36,757 bases of DNA, from positions 1-36,757 of the forward strand of contig JBMHBT010000015.1 in assembly GCA_049890275.1 (NCBI GenBank), read 5' to 3'. Position numbers and translations under genes: made by a program. Position 1 is the stretch's first letter. Each line of letters opens with the position of its first letter. The DNA is from UBA7374 sp049890275. GTDB lineage: Bacteria > Verrucomicrobiota > Verrucomicrobiia > Opitutales > Coraliomargaritaceae. Below the pieces are notes generated by a model. It was not told the DNA's origin. It saw only the letters and a program-made list of their open reading frames with translations, and did not search any database. Below are positions 25,817 through 34,324 of the stretch, one piece after another.

Positions 25817-25975
25817 ATGAATAAACAACCCGTAACGAAAAAAGGCCTGATACTGGGCATCATCCTGCTGAATTTGGCCGTGCTCTCCACTCTATTGATT
25901 ATTTCTCTACGGCCGAAGGCAGAAGCCGAAGCCGAAGCCGAAGCCGAGGCAACGACAGAAGAAAGGCACCCTTAA
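25817..25975 (+). CDS. Small single-pass membrane protein with a repeat tail
   Basis: A 52-residue protein: basic N-terminus (MNKQPVTKKG), one hydrophobic helix (about 11-30, LILGIILLNLAVLSTLLIIS), then an Ala-Glu repeat tail. The DNA of the tail carries GAAGCC in four perfect tandem copies (25922-25945). It starts 14 bases after nspC and is probably co-transcribed. No family is recognised; a start at the ATG at 25817 is the only sensible one. Confidence 0.55.
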   Translation: MNKQPVTKKGLILGIILLNLAVLSTLLIISLRPKAEAEAEAEAEATTEERHP

Positions 25976-25982
25976 AATGTTA

Positions 25983-26060
25983 AACCACGGATGCACTCGG
26001 ATCAACACAGATGCCTGCTGAGTGATTTTCATCCGAGTCCATCGGTGTTTATTCGTGGTT
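25983..26060. repeat. Dispersed repeat, inverted pair, copy 2
   Basis: Two units face each other: AACCACGGATGCACTCGGAT at the left and its relative AACCACGAATAAACACCGAT (minus strand) at the right, with about 20 bases between. It fills the gap between the small membrane protein gene and the EVE gene, which converge here, and could serve as a bidirectional terminator. Confidence 0.65.
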
Positions 26061-26079
26061 CGTTAGAAACCTATCCGGT

Positions 26080-26550
26080 TCAAAGATTGGCTCCGCCTGC
26101 TTTGGCAATAGCTCGAAACTCCGCTTTGGTGACGGGTGTGATAGAGAGCCGGTTCCCGCGCTGAAGGACACGCATTTCTTCCAGTTCCGGCATGGATTTC
26201 ATTTCTTCGAGCGAGACCAGCCGGGCCAGATCCGAATGGAATTTCACATCGACTAAAATCCAGCGGGGCTTCTCCGGATCACTCTTGGGATCATGGTACT
26301 TGGATGAAGGATCAAAAGCCGTCGGATCGGGATAAGGCTCACTGGCGATTGCTGCGATGCCGGCCACGCCAGGAGGATTGGTATTGGAGTGATAAAAGAG
26401 AACCAAATCGCCGGGCTTCATTGCATCCCGCATAAAGTTACGGGCCTGATAGTTGCGAACGCCATCCCATGGTTCACGTTGTCCGGGGCGTTGCTTGAGG
26501 TCTTCAAAGGAGAAGACGTCGGGTTCCGATTTCATCAACCAATACTGCAT
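26080..26550 (-). CDS. EVE-domain protein (Thy28-like)
   Basis: EVE domains are PUA-related folds that bind modified bases in DNA or RNA. The whole 156-residue protein is one EVE domain: N-terminal YWLMKSEPDVFSFEDL, WDGVRNYQARNFMRDAMKPGDLVLFYHSN, and a PRWILVDVKF strand. The aromatic cage residues (Trp4, Trp29, Tyr34) look intact. It is 14 bases downstream of parB on the same strand; the ligand is unknown. Confidence 0.92.
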   Translation of the reverse strand: MQYWLMKSEPDVFSFEDLKQRPGQREPWDGVRNYQARNFMRDAMKPGDLVLFYHSNTNPPGVAGIAAIASEPYPDPTAFDPSSKYHDPKSDPEKPRWILVDVKFHSDLARLVSLEEMKSMPELEEMRVLQRGNRLSITPVTKAEFRAIAKAGGANL

Positions 26551-26564
26551 CGTTCCAAAAGGGT

Positions 26565-27542
26565 TTACTCTGCGATACCGAGTTTTTCGAGAATACGCTC
26601 GAGATCTTCGTTGCCAAGATACTCAATGGTCAACTTGCCCTTCTTCGCCCCGTGCTTGAGGGTGGCAGGAGCATTGAGGTGTTCGCTGATGCGCTTTTCC
26701 AGATCGCGCAAGGCCGTTTCCTCGGCAGAGTTGATTGACTTTCCGTTTTTTCCCGGTTTGCCCGGTTGCTTCTTGAGTTTAGCCACTTCTTGCTCGGACT
26801 GCCGCACACTCATCCCGGTCTCGATGATGCGTCGGGCGAGAAGTCGGCGGTGCTCATCGTTATCCAAACCCAAAAGAACTTTGGCATGACCAGTCGAAAG
26901 TAATCGACGACTGAGATAGCCCTGCACCTCGGAATCCAGCACGAGTAGGCGCATGGCGTTGGCAATCGTTGCGCGACCCTTACCAACACGCTCGGCAGTA
27001 GCCTCTTGAGTGAGATCAAAATCGCGGATCAGGCTGGCATAACCGAGAGCCTCATCAATGGGGTTGAGGTTTTCGCGCTGAAGGTTCTCGATCAAGGCCA
27101 AGCTGGCTGAAGAAGCATCCCCCGCCTCGATAATACGAGCGGGAATCATTTTCCGCTCGAGGTGTTTGAAGGCACGGAGGCGGCGTTCTCCCGCGATCAA
27201 CTCGAAGCGTTTACCTTTGGCTCGAACGACGACCGGCTGGAGCAGGCCTTCGGAGCGAATACTGCGAGCCAACTCCTCAACCAAACGAGGATCGATGTCG
27301 CGGCGCGGTTGGTGTGGATTGGGGACGATGTCTTTGACTGAAAGTTCCCGGAACCCGTTGTCGCTCGCTGCTGGTTCAGGCTTTGCCGCAGAAGGGGCGA
27401 CTTTCTTACGGGTCGCTGCAGCAACGGTTGTTGTGGTAGGTTTTGTTGCGGGCGTTTCCTCTGTAGAGGCTGTGGCAGTTGGTTTGGCGGCTCCGTCAAT
27501 AAGGCCGCCAAGGCCGCGTCCGAGTCTGCTTTTTGGGCTCAT
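26565..27542 (-). CDS. parB: ParB/Spo0J-family chromosome partitioning protein
   Basis: A CTP-dependent clamp that loads at parS and spreads on the origin region. The N-terminus SPKSRLGRGLGGLI is the ParA-contact type; a low-complexity Thr/Ala/Pro linker (about 20-60) follows. The CTP-binding motifs are NPHQPRRD (75-82) and GERRLRAF (118-125); then ENLQRENLNPIDEA, and the helix-turn-helix at about 177-197 (TQEATAERVGKGRATIANAMRLL). The C-terminal dimer domain starts near residue 255. parA is not next to it. No parS palindrome was found in the window. Confidence 0.95.
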   Translation of the reverse strand: MSPKSRLGRGLGGLIDGAAKPTATASTEETPATKPTTTTVAAATRKKVAPSAAKPEPAASDNGFRELSVKDIVPNPHQPRRDIDPRLVEELARSIRSEGLLQPVVVRAKGKRFELIAGERRLRAFKHLERKMIPARIIEAGDASSASLALIENLQRENLNPIDEALGYASLIRDFDLTQEATAERVGKGRATIANAMRLLVLDSEVQGYLSRRLLSTGHAKVLLGLDNDEHRRLLARRIIETGMSVRQSEQEVAKLKKQPGKPGKNGKSINSAEETALRDLEKRISEHLNAPATLKHGAKKGKLTIEYLGNEDLERILEKLGIAE

Positions 27543-27544
27543 AA

Positions 27545-28135
27545 TTATTGGGCAATGGGGATAAAGATTGTCTGGCCGACCTGTAGGTCGCGAGCGGGGT
27601 TGGCAATCTTGTTCGCGTTTTGAATATGCTTAATGGTCGATCCGTGTTCGCGGGCAATCTTACTGAGCGTGTCACCGGAACGAACCACATAGGGCTTACC
27701 GGTCTTCGGGTAATCCTCAGAAAACGATACCGGTGGAGGTGCCGAGGAGGGCTGACTGCCAATCGCACCCGCTACTGCTTGAATCGCGGAGCGGGTCTCT
27801 TTAGCCAGTGCCTGCATCTGGCGATTGACCTCATTGAGGATCGCCTGCTTTTGCACTTCGTCCGCTTGGCGGTAAGCATTGCGAAGGCTCTCGATCGCTG
27901 TCAGCAACTCACTTCGTGTGTTGTCTTGTGCCTGTGTACTGGTCAGTCGGGCATTGTCAGCACGGAGTTGCTCCACTTCTAGGCGCAAGGTCCTGACTTG
28001 CTGAATCAAGGTGGTCAAATCCTGCTTCAAGTCGGCTACTGAGACACGCAGGTCACTTTGTGCAAGTACGGGAAATGCCCAAAAAGAGAGGCTCAGAATA
28101 GCTATTTGGAACGTCCGTCGTATTGGATGCATCAT
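27545..28135 (-). CDS. Exported coiled-coil protein with C-terminal LysM domain
   Basis: A 196-residue exported protein: signal peptide (residues 1-25, ending VLAQ), a long coiled coil (about 30-125, with DLRVSVADLKQDLTTLIQQV and similar heptads), a Pro/Ser linker and one LysM repeat (about 147-195, YVVRSGDTLSKIAREHG), which binds peptidoglycan glycan strands. No catalytic domain is present. It ends 2 bases before the parB start on the same strand, an unusual pairing. It probably fastens something to the cell wall. Confidence 0.85.
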   Translation of the reverse strand: MMHPIRRTFQIAILSLSFWAFPVLAQSDLRVSVADLKQDLTTLIQQVRTLRLEVEQLRADNARLTSTQAQDNTRSELLTAIESLRNAYRQADEVQKQAILNEVNRQMQALAKETRSAIQAVAGAIGSQPSSAPPPVSFSEDYPKTGKPYVVRSGDTLSKIAREHGSTIKHIQNANKIANPARDLQVGQTIFIPIAQ

Positions 28136-28248
28136 CTTATTAATAGGAGAATTGAGTTGCTTGAAGAAATGTCAAAGCCAGAAGGAATCGTTTGCGAGCG
28201 GCATGTGGGGTTGCCTCATCCGCCGGTTTTCGCTTAGTTGTGTGTTTG

Positions 28249-29106
28249 ATGACTCCCAAAGAAGTGTATTGGATCCATGATTGGAGTCCTTTTTTAGTGC
28301 GTTTTCCGGATAACCCACTGGGGATCGAGGGTATTCGTTATTACGGCTTGGCCTACTTGTTGGGTTTCCTTGCCGCATGGTACTTGCTACGGATCTACCA
28401 CCGGGTAGGACGAATTCACTTGAATGCCGAACAACGCTCTACGCTGATCACGGCAATCATCATCGGTGTGCTGGCAGGCGGACGCCTCGGTTATATGTTA
28501 CTCTACGATCTTACTGTCTTTCTGGAAAATCCACTGACCCTACTGCGAGTGGACCAAGGCGGTATGGCCAGCCACGGCGGATTTGTTGGCGTCATTCTCG
28601 CACTTGTCTGGTTTGCCCGCAGCCAAAACTACCGTTTCTTTCTACTTGGCGATACGCTGGCCACCGTAACACCGATTGGGCTACTCCTCGGGCGTGTTGC
28701 CAATTTCATCAACGGAGAACTCTGGGGCCGCGTCACGGATTTCCGCTACGCAGTCATTTTTCCCGATAGTCCTGCAGCCTACAATGCGATCAGCGGGACC
28801 TATGGCCCCCAGCCACGACATGCTTCCCAACTCTATCAAGCCGCACTGGAAGGGGCACTCCTTCTAGCCTACACCCAATGGCGGTTTTGGCGCTGCCGGA
28901 CGCCCGTCGGACAAATCGGAGGTGAGTTTCTGATCGGCTACGGAGTGGTGCGTATTCTCGGTGAAGTATTCCGCGAGCCGGACGCTTCCTTGATTCTCAA
29001 CCTGAGCCGGGGACAGTTCTACTCGCTCTTCATGATCGCGCTGGGTGCGCTGGTCATTTATCTGGCGAGACGGTCGGATCGTCCGGCAAGTCCGAAGCCT
29101 GATTGA
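28249..29106 (+). CDS. lgt: Prolipoprotein diacylglyceryl transferase
   Basis: Lgt attaches diacylglycerol from phosphatidylglycerol to the lipobox Cys of prolipoproteins in the inner membrane. The hallmark motifs are YGLAYLLGF near the N-terminus, GGMASHGGFVG (catalytic His), GRVANFINGELWGR (phosphate-binding Arg) and RHASQLYQAALEG. Seven membrane helices can be drawn. The start is the ATG at 28249 (285 residues); an upstream TTG at 28192 would add 19 residues with no signal. The 3' end overlaps the convergent sufU gene by 53 bases. Confidence 0.95.
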   Translation: MTPKEVYWIHDWSPFLVRFPDNPLGIEGIRYYGLAYLLGFLAAWYLLRIYHRVGRIHLNAEQRSTLITAIIIGVLAGGRLGYMLLYDLTVFLENPLTLLRVDQGGMASHGGFVGVILALVWFARSQNYRFFLLGDTLATVTPIGLLLGRVANFINGELWGRVTDFRYAVIFPDSPAAYNAISGTYGPQPRHASQLYQAALEGALLLAYTQWRFWRCRTPVGQIGGEFLIGYGVVRILGEVFREPDASLILNLSRGQFYSLFMIALGALVIYLARRSDRPASPKPD

Positions 29107-29524
29107 GGGCCGATTGAAAGGTATGCCACGGCAGAGTCGCGCACTTTACCCGAGCAGGAAAGCGGCCCACTCCTGCCAAGGCAACAAAGTCGCCGTCCTT
29201 TTCCGGATCGGATTGGCAGCGCCCAGAAAGCATCTCCTGAATATGTGATTCCAGAGCTTCCGCCTGAGCCACCGTCTTACCCGGCAAGGCCTCCGCCATG
29301 ATGGATGCAGAAGCCCGGCAAATGGCACAGGCAGCCGCTTCAAAACCTGCCGCCTGTATCTGTTCCTCTTCTATCTGCAGAGTGAGTTCCATTCGGTCTC
29401 CGCAAAGCGGATTGTAGCCCTCTGCACGGTGACTGAAATGTTTGAGCAGGCCGTAGCGGCGGGGCTGCTTATTATGATCGAGCAGAATCTCCTGATAGAG
29501 TTGATGGAGGGGGTCGTCGCTCAT
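29054..29524 (-). CDS. sufU: SufU-type Fe-S cluster assembly/sulfur transfer protein
   Basis: SufU takes the persulfide sulfur from SufS and passes it on for cluster assembly. It is the SufU form (not IscU): zinc-site residues Cys41, Asp43, Cys66 and Cys128 lie at the same positions as in Bacillus SufU, and the SufU-specific insertion with RFPARVKCATLPWHT is present. The middle cysteine motif reads CAICRAS with an extra Cys69. The C-terminus is about 15 residues longer and overlaps lgt. It starts 17 bases after sufS. Confidence 0.94.
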   Translation of the reverse strand: MSDDPLHQLYQEILLDHNKQPRRYGLLKHFSHRAEGYNPLCGDRMELTLQIEEEQIQAAGFEAAACAICRASASIMAEALPGKTVAQAEALESHIQEMLSGRCQSDPEKDGDFVALAGVGRFPARVKCATLPWHTFQSALNQASDLPDDPTVSPDK

Positions 29525-29541
29525 GCGGTTGAGAATAACGC

Positions 29542-30774
29542 TTAGGTGAAAAAACGCTGCATCCGAAGCACGGCTTCGGTCAGGCGGTCAACATCTTCTA
29601 GGTTATTGTAAAAGGCAAACGAAGCTCGAGCGGTTGCAGGAACACCGTAGCGCTTGAGCAATGGCTGTGTACAATGGTGCCCGGCACGGATGGCCACGCC
29701 GTCGGCATCGAGAAAAGTACCGATGTCGTGTGGATGCACACCCTCAATCAGAAAGGAAATAACAGCGGCTTTTTCAGGTGCGGTTCCGAGGATGCGAAGC
29801 CCGTCGATTGCGGATAGTTTTTCCGTAGCCACTTGCAAAAGCATTTGCTCGTGAGCCAGTGCGCCGGCACGATCGAGGCCGTTCAGGTAATCCACCGCGG
29901 CGGATAAGCCAATAACGCCGGCAATATGCGGCGTGCCCGCTTCGAACTTTCCGGGGATCGCCTTATACGTCGTTCCTTCAAAGTCCACGCGCTCAATCAT
30001 ATCGCCACCACTCTGATAGGGTGGGAAGCGCTCGAGCCATTCGCGGCGACCCCAGAGGAAGCCGATTCCGGTTGGACCAAAAAGCTTGTGTCCGGAGAAG
30101 ACGAAAAAATCGCAACCGATGTCAGCCACATCTACCGGAGCATGCGGCACGCTCTGCGCCCCATCGACAAGAACAGGCACGTCACGGGCGTGAGCTTGCG
30201 CTACAATTTCTTTAATCGGATTGATCGTACCGAGCGAGTTGGAACAATGCACAACCGAGACCAGCTTCGTCCGCTCGGAGAGCAAATTGCTGAACGCCTC
30301 CATGTCGAGGAGGCCTGCTTCATCAACCGGAACGATCTTCAGCACCGCACCCGTTCGCTGGCAAGCGATCTGCCAGGGCACGATATTCGCATGGTGCTCC
30401 ATGTGGGTGATAAGAATTTCGTCACCGGGTTGAAGAACCGTCGCAGTAAAACCGTGCGCCACTACATTAATACTCTCGGTCGCACCTCGGGTAAAAATCA
30501 CCTCATCAGGGTCGGGAAGATGCAGCATATCGGCCAGTTTTGCCCGAGTTGCCTCATAAGCATCCGTTGCCATCTCGCTCAAGTAATGAACACCCCGATG
30601 GATATTGGCATTTTCCGCTGCGTAGTAGTCCCCCAATGCATCCAGTACACGCTGCGGCTTCTGAGCCGTAGCCGCATTATCCAGATAGGTCAAAGGCTTG
30701 CCCCGCACTTCTGTTTGAAGAATGGGAAAGTCCGACCGTGCGGACTGGCAATCAAATGTCTCGGGAGCAGTCAC
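29542..30774 (-). CDS. sufS: Cysteine desulfurase SufS
   Basis: A PLP enzyme that takes sulfur from cysteine, leaving a persulfide on its active-site Cys. The PLP lysine is Lys230 (SGHKLFGPTG) and the catalytic Cys368 lies in RAGHHCTQPLL, the group II desulfurase pattern. The length of 410 is usual. It is placed between erpA and sufU on the same strand, as expected for the SUF pathway; sufB, sufC and sufD are not in the window. Confidence 0.96.
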   Translation of the reverse strand: MTAPETFDCQSARSDFPILQTEVRGKPLTYLDNAATAQKPQRVLDALGDYYAAENANIHRGVHYLSEMATDAYEATRAKLADMLHLPDPDEVIFTRGATESINVVAHGFTATVLQPGDEILITHMEHHANIVPWQIACQRTGAVLKIVPVDEAGLLDMEAFSNLLSERTKLVSVVHCSNSLGTINPIKEIVAQAHARDVPVLVDGAQSVPHAPVDVADIGCDFFVFSGHKLFGPTGIGFLWGRREWLERFPPYQSGGDMIERVDFEGTTYKAIPGKFEAGTPHIAGVIGLSAAVDYLNGLDRAGALAHEQMLLQVATEKLSAIDGLRILGTAPEKAAVISFLIEGVHPHDIGTFLDADGVAIRAGHHCTQPLLKRYGVPATARASFAFYNNLEDVDRLTEAVLRMQRFFT

Positions 30775-30838
30775 TGGAAGTAATGTTTCCGATCAGGGAA
30801 AAATCTCAATCGCAAATCGTTGATTCAGGAGAATGGGA

Positions 30839-31219
30839 TTAGATGCTAAAGCTCTCGCCACAGCTGCAACTGGCTTTTGCGTTGGGATTGGAAAACTTAA
30901 AACCGCCACCGACCATCTTATCCGAATAGTCCAACTCTGTGCCGCGCAGATACAAAGCACTCTTGGAGTCCGTCACCACACGCGCACCGGCAGAGACCAC
31001 TAAAATATCGCCCCGCTTGGGCGCCTCGACAAAGCGCATCTTGTAGCTCAAGCCGTTGCAACCGCCCCCGGTAATCTTCACCCGCAGGTATTCGCCGTCC
31101 TGCTCTCGCTCCACCAAAGCATTGACTTTCGCTCCAGCAGCAGAGGTCAAACAGATCAAACGTTCGTTACCTTCACGCACGCCTTCGGGCAAAGAAACTA
31201 TGGCTGACTGATTGGACAT
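30839..31219 (-). CDS. A-type Fe-S carrier (ErpA/IscA/HesB family)
   Basis: Carries Fe-S clusters to target proteins. The three cluster ligands are Cys54 (GGGCNGLSY) and Cys118, Cys120 (SCSCGESF). The ATG at 31219 (MSNQSAIVSL) gives 126 residues; the longer frame runs into an unlikely upstream region. It lies 31 bases after pdxA and 64 bases before sufS, so it is part of the same unit. SufA, ErpA and IscA are not told apart by sequence alone. Confidence 0.93.
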   Translation of the reverse strand: MSNQSAIVSLPEGVREGNERLICLTSAAGAKVNALVEREQDGEYLRVKITGGGCNGLSYKMRFVEAPKRGDILVVSAGARVVTDSKSALYLRGTELDYSDKMVGGGFKFSNPNAKASCSCGESFSI

Positions 31220-31250
31220 ATACCTAACAAAACAGCAAAGCAGCGGGAAA

Positions 31251-32189
31251 TCAACCGTTACCACCAGACAAACGATCCGCGAGCAGAAGCGCTTCCTGCA
31301 TACTGCCAAAATCTGCGCGACCCTGACCGGCAATCGAGAAAGCGGTACCGTGGTCCGGACTGGTTCGAATAAAAGGCAGCCCGAGAGTCACATTCACCGC
31401 AGAATCAAATTCCAGCGTCTTGACCGCAGCCAGTGCCTGATCGTGATACGCTGCCACGACAACATCAAACTCTCCCTGCACCTGACGATGAAAGACCGTG
31501 TCGCCGGGTAAGCAGGGAGACAGACCGGGAATTTCTTCGCGCAAACGATCCAAGGCCGGATCCAGCACTTCACGCTCCTCTTGCCCCAAAAGTCCGCCCT
31601 CCCCTGCATGAGGATTCAAACCACAGACGCCAATCCGCGGCGCTTCGCGGCCCAGAGAACCCGCCAAATCAAACGCTCGACGCACCGCCCGCTCCAAAGC
31701 CACTGCATCCAGCGCATCCGGTACTTTACGCAGTGGGATATGCCAGGTCGCCAAGACCACACGCAACTGACGCCCGACAAAAGCCATGGTTGGTGCAGCA
31801 CCCCATTGAGACGAGAAAAATTCGGTCTGCCCCGGGTGCGAAAAACCTGCACGCTGCAACCACTCCTTACTCACCGGCCCCGTTGCCACTGCGCGGTAAC
31901 GCCCATCACGACAGCCCTCAGCAGCCGACTCCATCGCCGCCAATGCGAGCGCTGCACCTTCCACTGTCGGTTGACCCAACCCGGCAGAAAAGTCTTCTGG
32001 CCCCACTGACTGAAAGCCCGATCCAATCGAATCAGCCAGCGGCTCTGCCCAAGCCTGCGGACCAATCAACACAACATTTTCAGCCAATGCCGGATTTTTA
32101 CGTAAAGCCCCGGCAATCACCTCCGGCCCCACCCCGGAGGGATCACCGCATGTTACCGCAATGGGCAGACTGGTAGAAGATTTAGTCAC
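31251..32189 (-). CDS. pdxA: 4-hydroxythreonine-4-phosphate dehydrogenase
   Basis: PdxA oxidises 4-phosphohydroxy-threonine in vitamin B6 (PLP) synthesis. The start is a GTG at 32189, which overlaps the lpxA end by 8 bases; the family N-terminus IAVTCGDPSGVGPEV follows. Metal-binding His residues lie in GHPGQTEF, CGLNPHAGEGG and AAYHDQALA. At 313 residues it is close to the usual length. The link to the SUF genes makes sense, since SufS needs PLP. Confidence 0.94.
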   Translation of the reverse strand: MTKSSTSLPIAVTCGDPSGVGPEVIAGALRKNPALAENVVLIGPQAWAEPLADSIGSGFQSVGPEDFSAGLGQPTVEGAALALAAMESAAEGCRDGRYRAVATGPVSKEWLQRAGFSHPGQTEFFSSQWGAAPTMAFVGRQLRVVLATWHIPLRKVPDALDAVALERAVRRAFDLAGSLGREAPRIGVCGLNPHAGEGGLLGQEEREVLDPALDRLREEIPGLSPCLPGDTVFHRQVQGEFDVVVAAYHDQALAAVKTLEFDSAVNVTLGLPFIRTSPDHGTAFSIAGQGRADFGSMQEALLLADRLSGGNG

Positions 32190-32970
32190 GTGTCGATTGA
32201 ACAAAGCCGCGTTTGCCTTGAGCAAAAAAGGTAAGGAAATGCTGCCCGGCAGTAGACTGTCCGCATTCGCCCGCGGCGGCAGCATCTGCTGCTTTCTTTC
32301 TCAAATTGCCCCCGCCGAAAAAGACCGCCCGGTAACAACGCTTCAGATCCGTGATCGCCTCTTTATCAAATGGACCGCGACGCAGACCGACGAGATTTAA
32401 GCCGTGCGCCTCACTGCGCTCCGCAGCCATGACGTAAGGTGGGACATCGGCAGTGATCGATGCGTTACCCGCAATCATGGAGTAGGCACCGATCCGACAG
32501 TGTTGGTGAATCCCTGCGCCACCGCCGAAAACAGAGCGAGCACCGACTGTAACGTGACCCGCCAGCATCACGTTGTTGGCAACAATCACTCCCTCACCCA
32601 AGTGACAGTCGTGCGCCACATGTGATTGCGCCATGAGAAAACAATCATCGCCCACCACCGTTTCGGCACCAGCGGTTTCCGGGCGGTGAATCGTCACACC
32701 TTCGCGCAGGATCACACCGCTCCCAATCACCACTCGACTTTCTGTTGAGACGTCAAAGCCGATCGACTGGGGATCACCGCCGACCACAGAAAAAGAATCC
32801 ACCTGTACGGAATCCCCCAAGAGCGCCCCCCGGCGGACAATTGAATGAGCAGACAATCGACAAGCCCGTCCCAGCACAGCACCGCTCTCCACCACCGCAT
32901 AGGGGCCGATCCGGCAACCTTCGCCAAGCGTCACATCTTCAGCAATCAAAGCAGTTGGATGAATTTCCAT
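32182..32970 (-). CDS. lpxA: UDP-N-acetylglucosamine acyltransferase
   Basis: LpxA starts lipid A synthesis by acylating UDP-GlcNAc. The left-handed beta helix is built of hexapeptide repeats from residue 1 to about 190 (IGPYAVVESGAVLG, VSTESRVVIGSG and so on). The catalytic His120 is in SHVAHDCHLG. A helical C-terminal domain follows (about 200-262). The ATG at 32970 starts directly at MEIHPTALI. This shows an LPS-making diderm. It overlaps pdxA by 8 bases. Confidence 0.94.
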   Translation of the reverse strand: MEIHPTALIAEDVTLGEGCRIGPYAVVESGAVLGRACRLSAHSIVRRGALLGDSVQVDSFSVVGGDPQSIGFDVSTESRVVIGSGVILREGVTIHRPETAGAETVVGDDCFLMAQSHVAHDCHLGEGVIVANNVMLAGHVTVGARSVFGGGAGIHQHCRIGAYSMIAGNASITADVPPYVMAAERSEAHGLNLVGLRRGPFDKEAITDLKRCYRAVFFGGGNLRKKAADAAAAGECGQSTAGQHFLTFFAQGKRGFVQSTRD

Positions 32971-33024
32971 AATCTCAAACAAGGTGCGTTTTCCGGCAAA
33001 CGGCAAGCGAAGAGAACAATCGAG

Positions 33025-33627
<603 letters not shown>

Positions 33628-33733
33628 CAGGAAGGAGTGCAGTGAATCAAGCCAGAGGCAACAGGTCAAGCCGACCACACTCGCCTGATGATACAGAGCA
33701 GATCAAAGAATCGACCGGCTTTGTGAGCAGGAA

Positions 33734-33764
33734 CAAAAAAAGGGCCTCACCATGGAGGCCCTTT
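33734..33764 (-). terminator. Terminator of the 105-residue membrane protein gene
   Basis: A perfect 9-base stem AAGGGCCTC/GAGGCCCTT with a 6-base loop, followed on the minus strand by a run of T (33742-33736), 22 bases past the stop codon. Confidence 0.9.
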
Positions 33765-33785
33765 GATTCACTCAATTTCAGTAAC

Positions 33786-34103
33786 CTACTTGGAGAGTAT
33801 GCTCAGAACAATAATCAGAGTCACAATGCTCGACAAGCTCGCGCCACTGCCAATGAACCCATCCACAAGCGCTGTAATGTTCGGAATAACGTTCATACCT
33901 GCAGCACTGCCGAATGCGGCAGAGACAACCACCAGTAAACAAATGGCGGCAACGATTGCAGATAAGTTTCCGACAATACTGGAACCAAAAATAGCGCCTT
34001 GGCTGAAGACAATTTCAGCAATGATACCAAGTGCAATCAGGCCAATTCCGAGTTCGGATATGCCCTTAATTACAATAGTGAGCTGTGAGGTTACTTTTTC
34101 CAT
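33786..34103 (-). CDS. Small three-helix membrane protein of unknown function
   Basis: A 105-residue, very hydrophobic protein with three predicted membrane helices (about 13-32, 40-62 and 88-104) and Gly/Ser/Ala-rich contacts between them. No charge or catalytic motif in the helices; only Lys and Glu at the ends. The ATG at 34103 has a strong ribosome site AAGGAG (34108-34113) and just upstream a 9-base inverted repeat (34120-34151). It has its own terminator, so it is a single, apparently regulated and well-translated gene. Size and topology recall holins, TrbC/VirB2-like pilins or accessory membrane subunits, but none is supported by motif. Confidence 0.75.
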   Translation of the reverse strand: MEKVTSQLTIVIKGISELGIGLIALGIIAEIVFSQGAIFGSSIVGNLSAIVAAICLLVVVSAAFGSAAGMNVIPNITALVDGFIGSGASLSSIVTLIIVLSILSK

Positions 34104-34119
34104 GTATCTCCTTTATTGG

Positions 34120-34151
34120 GGTGAACCAGTAATTGCCGACGATGGTTCACC
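34120..34151. promoter_or_regulatory. Inverted repeat upstream of the small membrane protein gene
   Basis: GGTGAACCA (34120-34128) and TGGTTCACC (34143-34151) with a 14-base spacer; perfect 9-base arms. It lies 6 bases upstream of the ribosome site, so it is either an mRNA hairpin or an operator. Confidence 0.55.
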
Positions 34152-34213
34152 AGAACTATCAGCAATACCGGAAAAGCAGAATGGCGCCACGGTACGCCCG
34201 GAGAGTGAAAAGT

Positions 34214-34228
34214 GCCCTAGGTTAGGGC
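34214..34228 (-). terminator. Probable terminator of the DUF2851 gene
   Basis: GCCCTA-N3-TAGGGC hairpin, followed on the minus strand by ACTTTTC, about 100 bases past the stop codon at 34325. Confidence 0.4.
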
Positions 34229-34324
34229 TACAAAGTCCAACCGATATCCAGTTTGCATGATAAATGCAGTTCACTGGAAAAACAAAAGTAAAACACTACG
34301 GACCTGATCAGATCCAAGGGAACA

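Noticed and set aside
29926..30783. 285-codon plus-strand frame opposite sufS
   Set aside because: It lies fully antisense to a strongly supported gene and has no protein-like pattern of its own.
31433..32176. 247-codon plus-strand frame opposite pdxA
   Set aside because: Antisense shadow of pdxA; rich in Pro/Arg/His as expected from reversed codons of a GC-rich gene.
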